Shown here in pieces: positions 1 through 7,814 of a stretch of DNA of 64,000 bases. Origin of the DNA: VXNJ01 sp009840625 (lineage in GTDB: Bacteria > Chloroflexota > UBA11872 > VXNJ01); NCBI GenBank assembly GCA_965207915.1, contig OZ242304.1, forward strand, positions 992,001 through 1,056,000. The letters run 5' to 3'. How positions within the stretch are numbered: the first letter of the stretch is position 1; each line of letters starts with the position of its first letter. The notes below the pieces were generated by a model. It did not search any database. It saw only the letters and a program-made list of their open reading frames with translations, and had not been told where the DNA came from. Both the position numbers and the translations under genes were made by a program.

Positions 1-333
1 CTCGCGCACCACATGCAGAATCGCGTCGTCCGGCGCCGCCTTCAAGTCCCGCAGCAGCTGCGCAAACAGTTGCGGGCGGAGGCGAATGATCTCCTGCAGG
101 TCGGCCGAAACCTTGCCCGCCAGGGCCAGGTAGACGTCCGGGTCTATACCCAGTTCACCGGCCAGGCGCAGGGTGGTCGCCTCCGATGGCGGAGAGACGT
201 CGCCGCGTTCGATCTTGCTCAGGTAGGCGGGTTCGATCCCGATCCTCTGCGCCACCTGGCGGAGCGAGAACCGCCGGTCACCGGCGCGCAACTGTTCGCG
301 TCGGTTGCGGGTTGTAGTGCCAAAGTGCGTCAT
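1..333 (-). CDS. XRE-family HTH transcriptional regulator (C-terminus beyond left edge)
   Basis: Reading the minus strand from ATG at 333 gives at least 111 residues with no stop before the window edge. Residues about 23-75 form an XRE/Cro-type helix-turn-helix: SLRQVAQRIGIEPAYLSKIE is the classical recognition helix pair, followed by a typical GDVSPPSEATTLRLAGELGID segment. A short helical C-terminal extension follows. Family members bind short palindromic operators, often autoregulate, and sometimes pair with a toxin or protease; no partner is visible here. The gene is on the same strand as the two esterases upstream of it, so it may end that transcription unit. An inverted repeat overlaps its start codon. 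Confidence 0.8.
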   Translation of the reverse strand, partial: MTHFGTTTRNRREQLRAGDRRFSLRQVAQRIGIEPAYLSKIERGDVSPPSEATTLRLAGELGIDPDVYLALAGKVSADLQEIIRLRPQLFAQLLRDLKAAPDDAILHVVRE

Positions 334-352
334 GTGTCATACATAGTACACA
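333..352. promoter_or_regulatory. Inverted repeat at the start of the XRE regulator, possible autoregulatory operator
   Basis: TGTGT at 333-337 and ACACA at 348-352 are inverted copies separated by 10 bases; the element overlaps the start codon of the regulator. Short TGT/ACA-type palindromes are common operators of XRE proteins. The role is inference from position only. Confidence 0.3.
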
Positions 353-453
353 TTCAATGCCCGAATTTCAAGCCCGTGCATTTGTCCTCCCTTGGGACAA
401 AGACCGGCTCACGGTCTCTCAACTCCTCCGCAAGGCCGGTTGAGTGGAAAGTT

Positions 454-1356
454 TCAGTCCCAATGCCGGGGCAGGATCGGTGGTCCCGAACCTAGCTGGT
501 CGGCGATCCAGCCATCGATCGCCACTCCGTCAAGGTAGTTCGAATCGGCCGACTGGTAGCTGCTCGCCGGGCCCGCAATCGCCGCGATCAGCGGTGCCAG
601 GGCGCTTTCGTCGCGATCCGAGCTGGCCGGTCCGGACACGATCAGGGCCGGTGCCGACACCTGCGGGGCGAATCGCATTAGATCGAAATTGGCCAGGGTC
701 GTCTCAACGCTGGCGCGGCGGCCCGGGAAGCGCCGCAGGTAGTCGTTGTACTCCTCAAGCGGATAGGCGCGGGTCCGAGCGGATCGCCCGAGGGGATCGA
801 AGAACAACTCGGGGCTGCAGACCAGGCAGCTGGACAGTCCGGCCAGCGCCACGGACTGCAGGGCCAGATCGTTCCCGACCGTCACCAACCGGTCGGGGTC
901 GACTTCGGGCCGCCCGGACAGGAACTGGAGCCCGCGCACGGCGTCGGCCACCACATCGCGGAAGAGGTAACGTTCGGGGCTCTCGATCCCGCGGGTCAGC
1001 AGGCCGGGAAACATCACCGCGAGCGGGCTGTCGGCGGTGCGCTGGCCGCGGTGGGCCAGCGAAAAAGTCACGAAGCGCGACCGCACCTCGTTGGCCGTGC
1101 CCTGGGGAATGATCTCCTGGACGCTGCCGTAGGGAGGGGTCCAGTAGATCGTGGGAAAGGGGCCCTCGCCCCTGGGGACGCTCAGGTAACCGAACAGTCG
1201 GTAGGGCCCGACGCCGGTCAGCCGGACCCCGAAGAGGCGCGCGAATTCGGTTTCGCGCAACGGGATTTCAAACGATTCCGGCGCGGCCGGAGTTTCGGCA
1301 AGCCGGTCCATAACCGAGTCCCAGTAGTGCTCGAACCCTACGGCGGGTCCGGTCAT
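454..1356 (-). CDS. AXE1/cephalosporin-C deacetylase-family protein, predicted catalytically dead
   Basis: This 300-residue protein is clearly related to the adjacent esterase: same start of fold, shared LLTRGI/LLTHGI and FLSxRPEVD segments. The alpha/beta-hydrolase nucleophile elbow, GSSQGG in the neighbour, reads VGNDLAL here, so Ser is replaced by Asp. The region that holds the catalytic Asp (RDNVCPP in the neighbour) and His (DQGHSAG) is also rewritten, with no His in the equivalent place. The reading frame is intact and its ATG overlaps the neighbour's TGA by four bases, so it is probably translated by coupling. It could be a binding or regulatory pseudoenzyme, or an early decaying duplicate; no frameshift argues for retained function. 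Confidence 0.75.
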   Translation of the reverse strand: MTGPAVGFEHYWDSVMDRLAETPAAPESFEIPLRETEFARLFGVRLTGVGPYRLFGYLSVPRGEGPFPTIYWTPPYGSVQEIIPQGTANEVRSRFVTFSLAHRGQRTADSPLAVMFPGLLTRGIESPERYLFRDVVADAVRGLQFLSGRPEVDPDRLVTVGNDLALQSVALAGLSSCLVCSPELFFDPLGRSARTRAYPLEEYNDYLRRFPGRRASVETTLANFDLMRFAPQVSAPALIVSGPASSDRDESALAPLIAAIAGPASSYQSADSNYLDGVAIDGWIADQLGSGPPILPRHWD

Positions 1357-2291
1357 CGCCGAGCTTCCGGTTCGAGGCGCTCGGCCAGGAATTGGGCCGC
1401 AATCTGATCGTGTTCGTGACGGCCGGCGCTGTGGCCCTGATCGGGGTAGGCGTAAAGCCGTTTGTCGGAAGCGGCGATGTCGCGAAAGACCGCATAGCCG
1501 GTCTCGGGCGGGCAGACGTTGTCGCGGAGCCCGATATTCATGATCAACGGGCAGGTGATCGACGGCGCAAAGTTCAGGCAGTCAAAGTAGGCGAGCGTCC
1601 GCTCGACCCGCCGCCGGCGCTGCGGATACAGCCGCAGGTAGTCGGAAATCTCCCGGTACGGATAGCTGCTGGTCAGTTCGGTCGCGTCAAGCATGCCGAC
1701 CAGGAACGGGGCCCCTACCGAGGCGGCCCGGACCTGGGGCCGGCGGGCCGCGGTGCAAAGCGCGAGCGCCCCGCCCTGGCTGGACCCGGCAACGCCCAGC
1801 CGCCCTTCATCCACTTCCGGCCGGGCGCTGAGGAAATCGATGCCGCGCCAGGCGTCGACGTAAAAGCCGCGGTACGAATAGGTGTTGCGGTCGACTATTC
1901 CATGGGTAAGCAGGCCCGGATATCCGGGGTCGAACTGGGACCGCGCGCGGAGCTTGCCGCGCGGGGCAACGGCCAGCGCCGCGTAACCAAGACGCGCCCA
2001 TTCCTTGGGAACGGCCGGATCGCTTTTGTAGCCGGGCACCTTCAGCAAGCCCGGAAAAGGCCCCTCGACGTTGGCCGGCAGGCAATACCAGGCCGCCACC
2101 CTGACCCGGTCGATGCTGGTGTAGAAGGCCTGGTAGACGGTGACCTCCGCGTCCGACCGCAGCCGGTCCCGCACCAGCTGCGGTGCCAGACCGATTTCGC
2201 GGGCCTGGGCCTCGACATCCCGCCAGAAACGGGCGAAGTCCGACGGTCTTTCGGTGGAGCAGGCGTAGTCGGGGTCTACAAAGTGCGCCAT
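1353..2291 (-). CDS. Acetylxylan esterase / cephalosporin-C deacetylase family (AXE1) esterase
   Basis: Alpha/beta-hydrolase of the AXE1 family (carbohydrate esterase family 7-like), which removes acetyl groups from xylo-oligosaccharides and related sugars in the cytoplasm. The nucleophile elbow GSSQGG, the acidic segment GLRDNVCPP and the catalytic-His segment DQGHSAG are all present in order, so the Ser-Asp-His triad looks intact. I place the start at ATG 2291 (MAHFVDPDY), giving 312 residues, close to the family length; an upstream in-frame start at 2366 would add 25 residues of poor quality. It is the first gene of a minus-strand pair and is divergent from the dehydrogenase operon at 2471. 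Confidence 0.85.
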   Translation of the reverse strand: MAHFVDPDYACSTERPSDFARFWRDVEAQAREIGLAPQLVRDRLRSDAEVTVYQAFYTSIDRVRVAAWYCLPANVEGPFPGLLKVPGYKSDPAVPKEWARLGYAALAVAPRGKLRARSQFDPGYPGLLTHGIVDRNTYSYRGFYVDAWRGIDFLSARPEVDEGRLGVAGSSQGGALALCTAARRPQVRAASVGAPFLVGMLDATELTSSYPYREISDYLRLYPQRRRRVERTLAYFDCLNFAPSITCPLIMNIGLRDNVCPPETGYAVFRDIAASDKRLYAYPDQGHSAGRHEHDQIAAQFLAERLEPEARR

Positions 2292-2470
2292 GACCGCTGG
2301 CCTGCGACCCCTGGTTGCTGCCGGATTCGGGCCATTGTACGTGGACTCCCAGAGCGGTTCGCCCACGCCGGGAATTCGGACTGATGGGCCGAATCTCCAG
2401 AATTAAGCTTGAATGCACGGGGTCGCCAGACCCCGCAGAGTGGAATCGGGCAAGCAGCAAAAGGCGATCC

Positions 2471-3496
2471 ATGAGCGTAGAGAACGTCGACATGCTCGGG
2501 ATGACGCCGAGCCTGCGCGGCCGCGATCGACGCGCCCTACCCGGACGCGAGACCGTCCTCGGGATGTACCAGCGGATGATGTTGATTCGGCGTTTCGAGG
2601 AAGTCGCCGAGGACATGTTTCGGCAGGCGCGCATGCGCGGCGCGTTGCACTTCTATATAGGCGAGGAAGCTTCCGGCGTCGGGGTCTGCGCGGCCCTGCG
2701 CGACAGCGACTTCATCACCTCCACGCACCGCGGCCACGGCCACTGCATAGCCAAGGGCGGTCAGGTCGATCGGATGATGGCCGAATTGTTCGGCCGCTCC
2801 ACCGGCTATTGCGGGGGCAAGGGCGGATCGATGCATATCGCCGACCTGGACATCGGGATCCTGGGCGCCAACGGGATCGTCGGCGCGGGCATCCCGATCG
2901 CCGCCGGGGCCGGACTGGGCTCCAAACTGCGCGGCGAGGACGCGGTGACGGTCTGCTTCTTCGGGGACGGCGCCGGACCGACCGGGGCCTTCCACGAGGG
3001 GGTCAACTTCGCCGCCGTACAGAAGCTTCCGGTCATATACGTCTGCGAGAACAACCAATACGGAATGGCCACCCGGGCCGACCAGGCCAACGCCGGCCCC
3101 AGCATCGCCGGGCGCGGCGATGCCTACGGAATCCCCGGCGTGGTAGTCGACGGCCAGGACGTGATCGCGGTCTACGAAGCGGCCTCCGAAGCGGTCGCGC
3201 GCGCCCGCGCCGGGGCCGGGCCGACCCTGATCGAGTCGTTCACCTATCGCTACAAGGGCCACACCGTGCACGACATGGCCGGGTACCGCTCGCGGGAAGA
3301 ACTCGAGGAGTGGATGCAGCGCGATCCGATCTACCGCTTCCGCACCGAACTGACCGACTTTGCCGGCATTGCCGGCGAGGAGTTGGACGCAATCGACGCC
3401 GAGGTTGAGGCCGAGGTCGCGGCCGCGGTCGAATTCGCCGAGTCCAGCCCCTTCCCGGACGTTGCGGCGATCGAAGAAGACGTATACGCGAGCTGA
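2471..3496 (+). CDS. Pyruvate/acetoin dehydrogenase E1 component, alpha subunit
   Basis: ThDP-dependent E1alpha (341 residues) that with E1beta decarboxylates a 2-oxo acid or acetoin and acylates the lipoyl domain of E2. The ThDP/Mg motif is visible as GDGAGPTGAFHEG followed about 15 residues later by ENNQYGMAT. RSTGYCGGKGGSMH and TYRYKGHTVHD are family hallmarks. The start is ATG 2471 (MSVENV) with an AAAGG-like ribosome site just upstream; an in-frame start at 2315 would run into the promoter region of the divergent esterase. Three genes follow in operon order E1alpha-E1beta-E2. Pyruvate and acetoin enzymes cannot be separated reliably by reading, so no gene symbol is given. Confidence 0.88.
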   Translation: MSVENVDMLGMTPSLRGRDRRALPGRETVLGMYQRMMLIRRFEEVAEDMFRQARMRGALHFYIGEEASGVGVCAALRDSDFITSTHRGHGHCIAKGGQVDRMMAELFGRSTGYCGGKGGSMHIADLDIGILGANGIVGAGIPIAAGAGLGSKLRGEDAVTVCFFGDGAGPTGAFHEGVNFAAVQKLPVIYVCENNQYGMATRADQANAGPSIAGRGDAYGIPGVVVDGQDVIAVYEAASEAVARARAGAGPTLIESFTYRYKGHTVHDMAGYRSREELEEWMQRDPIYRFRTELTDFAGIAGEELDAIDAEVEAEVAAAVEFAESSPFPDVAAIEEDVYAS

Positions 3497-3502
3497 TAAC
3501 CC

Positions 3503-4528
3503 ATGGCCATTGCACAACCAACCGCTGTCGATGCTGGGGAATCCAGCGATCGCCAGATCTATTTCAATCAGGCCCTCAACGAGGCTCTCGACGAGGAGCT
3601 GGCCCGCGACGAGCGGGTGTTCGTGCTCGGCGAGGAGATCGGGGTCTGGGGCGGCGCCTACAAGGTGACCGCCGACCTGCTGGACAAGTACGGTCCCGAA
3701 CGCATCGTCGACACCCCGATTTCCGAGGCCCTTATCGCGGGGGCGGCGGTCGGGGCGGCGATCACCGGTTCGCGGCCGGTGGCCGAGTTCATGTACCAGG
3801 ACTTCATGGGCATCGCCATGGACCAGATCGTGAACCAGGCGGCCAAGAACCGCTACATGTTCGGCGGCAAGGCCACCCTGCCGATCGTTTACCGGGCCTC
3901 GACCGGGGCCGGCGTCGGCAACGCCGCCCAGCACACCCAGAGCCTTGAGGCCTGGTTCACCCACGTGCCCGGCCTGAAGGTCGTGTCCCCCTCGAATCCG
4001 TACGACGCCAAGGGGCTGCTCAAGTCGGCCATCCGCGACGACAACGTGGTCTGCTTCTTCGAGCACAAGGCCCTCTACGGCAGCCGCGGACCGGTCCCGA
4101 CCGGCGAATACCTGGTCCCGCTCGGGCAGGCCAACGTCGTCCGCGGCGGCGATGCGGCGACCATCGTGACCTACTCGCGCCAGGTGAACTTCGCCTTGGA
4201 AGCCGCCGAGCAGCTGTCCGGCGAGGGTACCGAAGTCGAAGTCATCGACCTGCGCACCCTCTACCCGCTCGACGTGGAGGCCGTGCTGGCCTCGGTGCGC
4301 AAGACCAACCGCGCGATGGTTGTCCACGAAGCGGTCCGCTTCGGCGGATTCGGCGGCGAGCTCGCGGCCCAGATTGGCGAGCTCGCGTTCGACTACCTTG
4401 ACGCGCCGGTCAAGCGGCTTGGCGCCAAGCACTCCCCGGTGCCGTTCTCGGAATCACTGGAGATGGGGTCCTTCCCCAGCGTCGCCGACATCGCGGCCGG
4501 CGTGCGCGACCTGCTGCGGGGAGTCTGA
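3503..4528 (+). CDS. Pyruvate/acetoin dehydrogenase E1 component, beta subunit
   Basis: A 341-residue transketolase-type E1beta. The N-terminal half has FVLGEEIGVWGGAYKVT and DTPISE, the Pyr domain with the conserved Glu that activates ThDP; RPVAEFMYQDF and the C-terminal transketolase domain (VIDLRTLYPLD, VVHEAVRFGGFG) follow in the normal order. It starts six bases after the E1alpha stop and its TGA overlaps the E2 ATG, so the three are almost certainly cotranscribed and translationally coupled. Confidence 0.9.
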   Translation: MAIAQPTAVDAGESSDRQIYFNQALNEALDEELARDERVFVLGEEIGVWGGAYKVTADLLDKYGPERIVDTPISEALIAGAAVGAAITGSRPVAEFMYQDFMGIAMDQIVNQAAKNRYMFGGKATLPIVYRASTGAGVGNAAQHTQSLEAWFTHVPGLKVVSPSNPYDAKGLLKSAIRDDNVVCFFEHKALYGSRGPVPTGEYLVPLGQANVVRGGDAATIVTYSRQVNFALEAAEQLSGEGTEVEVIDLRTLYPLDVEAVLASVRKTNRAMVVHEAVRFGGFGGELAAQIGELAFDYLDAPVKRLGAKHSPVPFSESLEMGSFPSVADIAAGVRDLLRGV

Positions 4529-5754
4529 TGGCAACGCCGATCCTGATGCCCCTGATGGGCATCACGATGGAAGAAGGCATCATCACCCGCTGGCTGGTCG
4601 ACGAGGGGGCCAACGTCGCCAAGGGCGACGTGGTGTTGGAATTCGAGACTGACAAGATAAACGCCGAGGTCGAGGCCCCGGCCGACGGCATTCTGGCTGG
4701 CATCACCGCCGGCGCCGGCGAGGCGGTCAAGGTGCAGGGCGTTTGCGCTTGGGTGCTGGCCGACGGCGAGTCGGTTCCCGACGGGCAGCCCGGCGCGGAG
4801 GCCGCGGCTCCCCCACCGGAGCCGGAAGCCCCGCCGGAACCGCAATTCGCCGCACCGGCCGCGCCGCCGCGTCCCGGCGGCCGGGTGTTCGCATCTCCGC
4901 TGGCGCGCCGCCTAGCGCGCGAGGCCTCGCTCGAGCTGGCCGAGATTCGAGGCAGCGGGCCGAGCGGCCGGATCGTCGCTGACGACGTCCGCGCCCATCT
5001 GCGGGCCGCGCCTGCGCCTGCCGCGCCCGCGCCTCCCGCTCCGGCAACCCCGGCTCCGGTCCCTGTCGCCGTCCCGGCCGGCCTGCCCGGCCGCCGCCGC
5101 GTAATCGCCGAACGCATGATGGCCAGCCTCAGCCAGTCGGCTCAAGTGACGCTCAATTCGGAATGCGACGCCGGCGAATTCGTCGCCCTGCGCAGCAAGC
5201 TGGCCGGCCAGTACGAAGCCGAACTCGGGTTCCGCATCTCCTACAACGACCTGCTGGTTCGGATATGCGCCCGTGTGCTGGTCGAACAACCCAACATGCA
5301 GTCCCAGATCCGGGACGGTGAGCTCTTCGCGCCGGACCAGATCAACGTCGGCCTCGCGGTGGACGCCCCCGACGGGCTGGTCGTGCCGAACCTGAAAGAC
5401 GTGGCCGGCACGCAGCTGTTGGACGTCGCGCGCGGCTACCGCGAATTATTCGAAGGCGCGCGCAACGGGACCCTGGGCCTGGACCAGGTCACCGGCGGGA
5501 CGTTTACGATCACCAATCTGGGCGCGATCGGGGTCGACACCTTCACACCGGTCCTGAATCCGCCCGAAGCGGCGATCCTGGGCGTCGGACGAATCGTCCG
5601 CAAGCCGGTCGTATCCGAATCCGGCGACCTGGTTGCCGGAACCAGGATGTCGCTCTCGCTTACCTTCGACCACCGCCTCAACGACGGGGCGGCGGCGGCC
5701 CGTTTCCTCCAGCGCATCGGTCAGTACATCGAGCAGCCCTACCTGCTGATCTAG
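4528..5754 (+). CDS. Dihydrolipoamide acyltransferase (E2) of the 2-oxo acid/acetoin dehydrogenase
   Basis: A 408-residue E2 with one lipoyl domain (residues 1-75, lipoylated Lys expected at K43 in ETDKINAEVEAP), an Ala/Pro-rich linker, an E3-binding domain (about 113-151, ASPLARRLAREASLEL..GSGPSGRI), a second Ala/Pro linker and the catalytic acyltransferase core. The core ends with DHRLNDGAAAARFL, the conserved His and Asp of the active site. It transfers the acyl group to CoA and forms the core of the complex. No dihydrolipoamide dehydrogenase (E3) gene lies nearby; it is presumably shared and encoded elsewhere. Confidence 0.9.
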   Translation: MATPILMPLMGITMEEGIITRWLVDEGANVAKGDVVLEFETDKINAEVEAPADGILAGITAGAGEAVKVQGVCAWVLADGESVPDGQPGAEAAAPPPEPEAPPEPQFAAPAAPPRPGGRVFASPLARRLAREASLELAEIRGSGPSGRIVADDVRAHLRAAPAPAAPAPPAPATPAPVPVAVPAGLPGRRRVIAERMMASLSQSAQVTLNSECDAGEFVALRSKLAGQYEAELGFRISYNDLLVRICARVLVEQPNMQSQIRDGELFAPDQINVGLAVDAPDGLVVPNLKDVAGTQLLDVARGYRELFEGARNGTLGLDQVTGGTFTITNLGAIGVDTFTPVLNPPEAAILGVGRIVRKPVVSESGDLVAGTRMSLSLTFDHRLNDGAAAARFLQRIGQYIEQPYLLI

Positions 5755-5873
5755 TCGCCCGCCCGCTCCGCGGCCAAGGGACTGGGTCCGGCCAAACATA
5801 GACTTTGGCTACTTCGGAAAGCAGCACCGCCAGTTCCACCCCGCACGGGTTTGGCAGCAGAGGAGCAGTGGAG

Positions 5874-7247
5874 ATGGCATCCAAGGTATGGACGATGGAC
5901 CGGCGCAGCCTGTCCTCAAACACCGGGTACGTCCCGCAGACCCTCACCCTCTTCGAGGCGGCCGGGTTCGAGAAGCTGATCAAGCCCGGCGACGTGGTGG
6001 CCATCAAGCTGCACTGCGGCGAGTGGAACAATTCGGCCTACCTGCGGCCGGTCTACGCCCGGGCGGTGGCCGACGAGGTCAAGCGCCTCGGCGGGCGCCC
6101 CTTCGTCTGCGACACGACCACAATGACCTACGGGCCGAAAGCGTCGCGCGTTATCGCCCCGGACCTCATGCTGACCGCCGAGCGCAACGGCTACAACTCG
6201 GCCTCGCTGGGCTGCCCGTTCCTCTCCGCCGACGGCTTCAACGGCACCGACGACGTGCGCATCCCCCTGCCCGAGGGCTACATCCTCAACGAGGCCTATG
6301 TGGCCAAGGCGATCGCCCTGGCCGACGTGATGATCGCTTTGACGCACTTTAAGGGTCACCCGATGGGGGTGATCGGCGGGGCGGTCAAGAACCTTGGGAT
6401 CGGCTGCCAGTCCAAGCGCGGCAAGTACAACGTGCACATGGGCGGGCACCCCGATTTCGGGTTCCCAGGCGTGGCCGAATGGCACCCGGAGAACGTTACC
6501 GAGGGCTTTAAGGAAATGGTCCCCGGGATCTGCATCCACGAGGCCTACTCGCGCCAGAACGGCCACGTCGAATGGCACCCCGAGCGCTGTCGCAGCTGCC
6601 TGGGTTGTGCCGGAGCCCAAATGGTTTCCGGCGCCTGGACCAATACCGAGGACAACTACCGCGCGTTCAACGCCGCCTGCGCCGACGCCTGCCTGGCGGT
6701 CACCAAGGCGCTCGACGGCAAGATCGCCTACCTGAACCTGGGGCTGGACGTATCGCCCAAGTGCGACTGCCTCGACCACGCCGACCTGCCGGTGACCCCG
6801 CACCTGGGGATCTTCGCCAGCTACGATCCGGTGGCGGTCGACACCGCCTGCCTGGACAAGGTGGTCGAACTCCCCGGCATGCCGGGATCGGCGGCCGAGG
6901 ACTTCGGCGTCGACGCGCCCGGCGACCACAAACTCACCGTGGCCGCCTCGATGGTCCCCGGATCCTCGGAGGAGACCCAGCTGAACACCGGCGTCAAGAA
7001 CGGACTGGGCACCAAGGACTACGAACTGATCGAAGTGTTCGAATCCGACACCGACCGCTTCGGGTTCTACGACAACCGCCTGGTCGGCGAGCGCTACAAG
7101 ACGATCTACGCCAAGGAAAACCCCTTCCCGGCCGACCGCCACGGCGGCACCGGTTTCGACCGCAAGCGCCGTTCCGAGATCGACCTTGACGAGGTCGCCG
7201 GCCCGCGCGTGACCGCACCGGTCGGACACTCCCACCACGGCCACTAA
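5874..7247 (+). CDS. DUF362-family protein, copy 1, with cysteine motifs and His-rich tail
   Basis: A 457-residue DUF362 protein. Family hallmarks are HFKGHPMGVIGGAVKNLGIGC (about residues 158-178) and a late DPVAVDTACLD segment. Cysteines cluster as C239xxC242xxC245, C269/C273 and C297/C299, which could hold an Fe-S cluster, although they do not form two textbook ferredoxin motifs. The C-terminus is GHSHHGH, a possible metal-binding tail. Start ATG 5874 was chosen because AGGAG lies 8 bases upstream and because similarity with copy 2 begins exactly at this Met. DUF362 proteins are generally of unknown biochemical role, often next to ferredoxin-type proteins. A small partner gene follows after 15 bases. 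Confidence 0.85.
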   Translation: MASKVWTMDRRSLSSNTGYVPQTLTLFEAAGFEKLIKPGDVVAIKLHCGEWNNSAYLRPVYARAVADEVKRLGGRPFVCDTTTMTYGPKASRVIAPDLMLTAERNGYNSASLGCPFLSADGFNGTDDVRIPLPEGYILNEAYVAKAIALADVMIALTHFKGHPMGVIGGAVKNLGIGCQSKRGKYNVHMGGHPDFGFPGVAEWHPENVTEGFKEMVPGICIHEAYSRQNGHVEWHPERCRSCLGCAGAQMVSGAWTNTEDNYRAFNAACADACLAVTKALDGKIAYLNLGLDVSPKCDCLDHADLPVTPHLGIFASYDPVAVDTACLDKVVELPGMPGSAAEDFGVDAPGDHKLTVAASMVPGSSEETQLNTGVKNGLGTKDYELIEVFESDTDRFGFYDNRLVGERYKTIYAKENPFPADRHGGTGFDRKRRSEIDLDEVAGPRVTAPVGHSHHGH

Positions 7248-7262
7248 ACAAGGACTCAACAC

Positions 7263-7577
7263 ATGATGGTTCCCAAGGGTGTCGAACACCTAACCGAAGC
7301 CGCCGAGATCGCCGGTCAGCTCGCTGAAGGCGCCGACGGCGATGAGACCCGGGAACGGCTTACGGCGATGCAGGCAACCCTGCTAGCCATCGCCGATTCG
7401 CCGCTGGCCAAGAGCGGGCTGGTCGTGCCCTTGACCGCCCCGGTAAACCGGGGGGCCAAGAAGCTGGCCTCGGTCGGCAACGGCGACGGTTTCGAAGCCG
7501 CGCTCGGCCCACTCGAGACGGCGGTCGCCAACCTGGCCAAGAAAGCCGGCGGGGCGGGCAACATCGCGATAACCTGA
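7263..7577 (+). CDS. Small helical protein accompanying DUF362, copy 1 (unknown function)
   Basis: A 104-residue protein with no family I recognise. It has two predicted amphipathic helices, then PLTAPVNRGAKKL and a third helix ending VANLAKKAGG. It has no Cys, no signal peptide and no membrane segment, so it is probably a soluble cytoplasmic partner. It begins 15 bases after the DUF362 stop with AAGGA upstream. A clear homologue follows DUF362 copy 2 (shared PLTAP, GDGF and VANL segments), so the pair behaves as a functional unit. Its own start could be either of two adjacent ATG codons. Confidence 0.75.
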   Translation: MMVPKGVEHLTEAAEIAGQLAEGADGDETRERLTAMQATLLAIADSPLAKSGLVVPLTAPVNRGAKKLASVGNGDGFEAALGPLETAVANLAKKAGGAGNIAIT

Positions 7578-7814
7578 CCCGGTCCCGGCCGGATGGCGTC
7601 CCGGCCGGAAGGCCTTCGCGGCCGAGCGGACCGATCGGCCGGGGACCAAACGGGCGCCGGGCGTAAATGGCTGCTGCGCGGTTGGGTTGACTTCGGCAGT
7701 CCGGCCGGAGGGTGCGGCCACCCTTCCTGAACGCGCAATTACACTGTGGCAAGCATGGTTGAGTGGATGACCCCGCTGCGGCAGCCAGTGGCGGGGTACG
7801 GGAGCTTGTCAAAG

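Noticed and set aside
2537..4432. Very long open frame opposite the E1alpha/E1beta genes
   Set aside because: It is a by-product of high GC codon use on the other strand; the plus-strand products are conserved enzymes with all motifs.
5916..7289. Long minus-strand open frame opposite DUF362 copy 1
   Set aside because: The same shadow appears opposite copy 2; the encoded sequence is Gly/Val/His-rich without family features.
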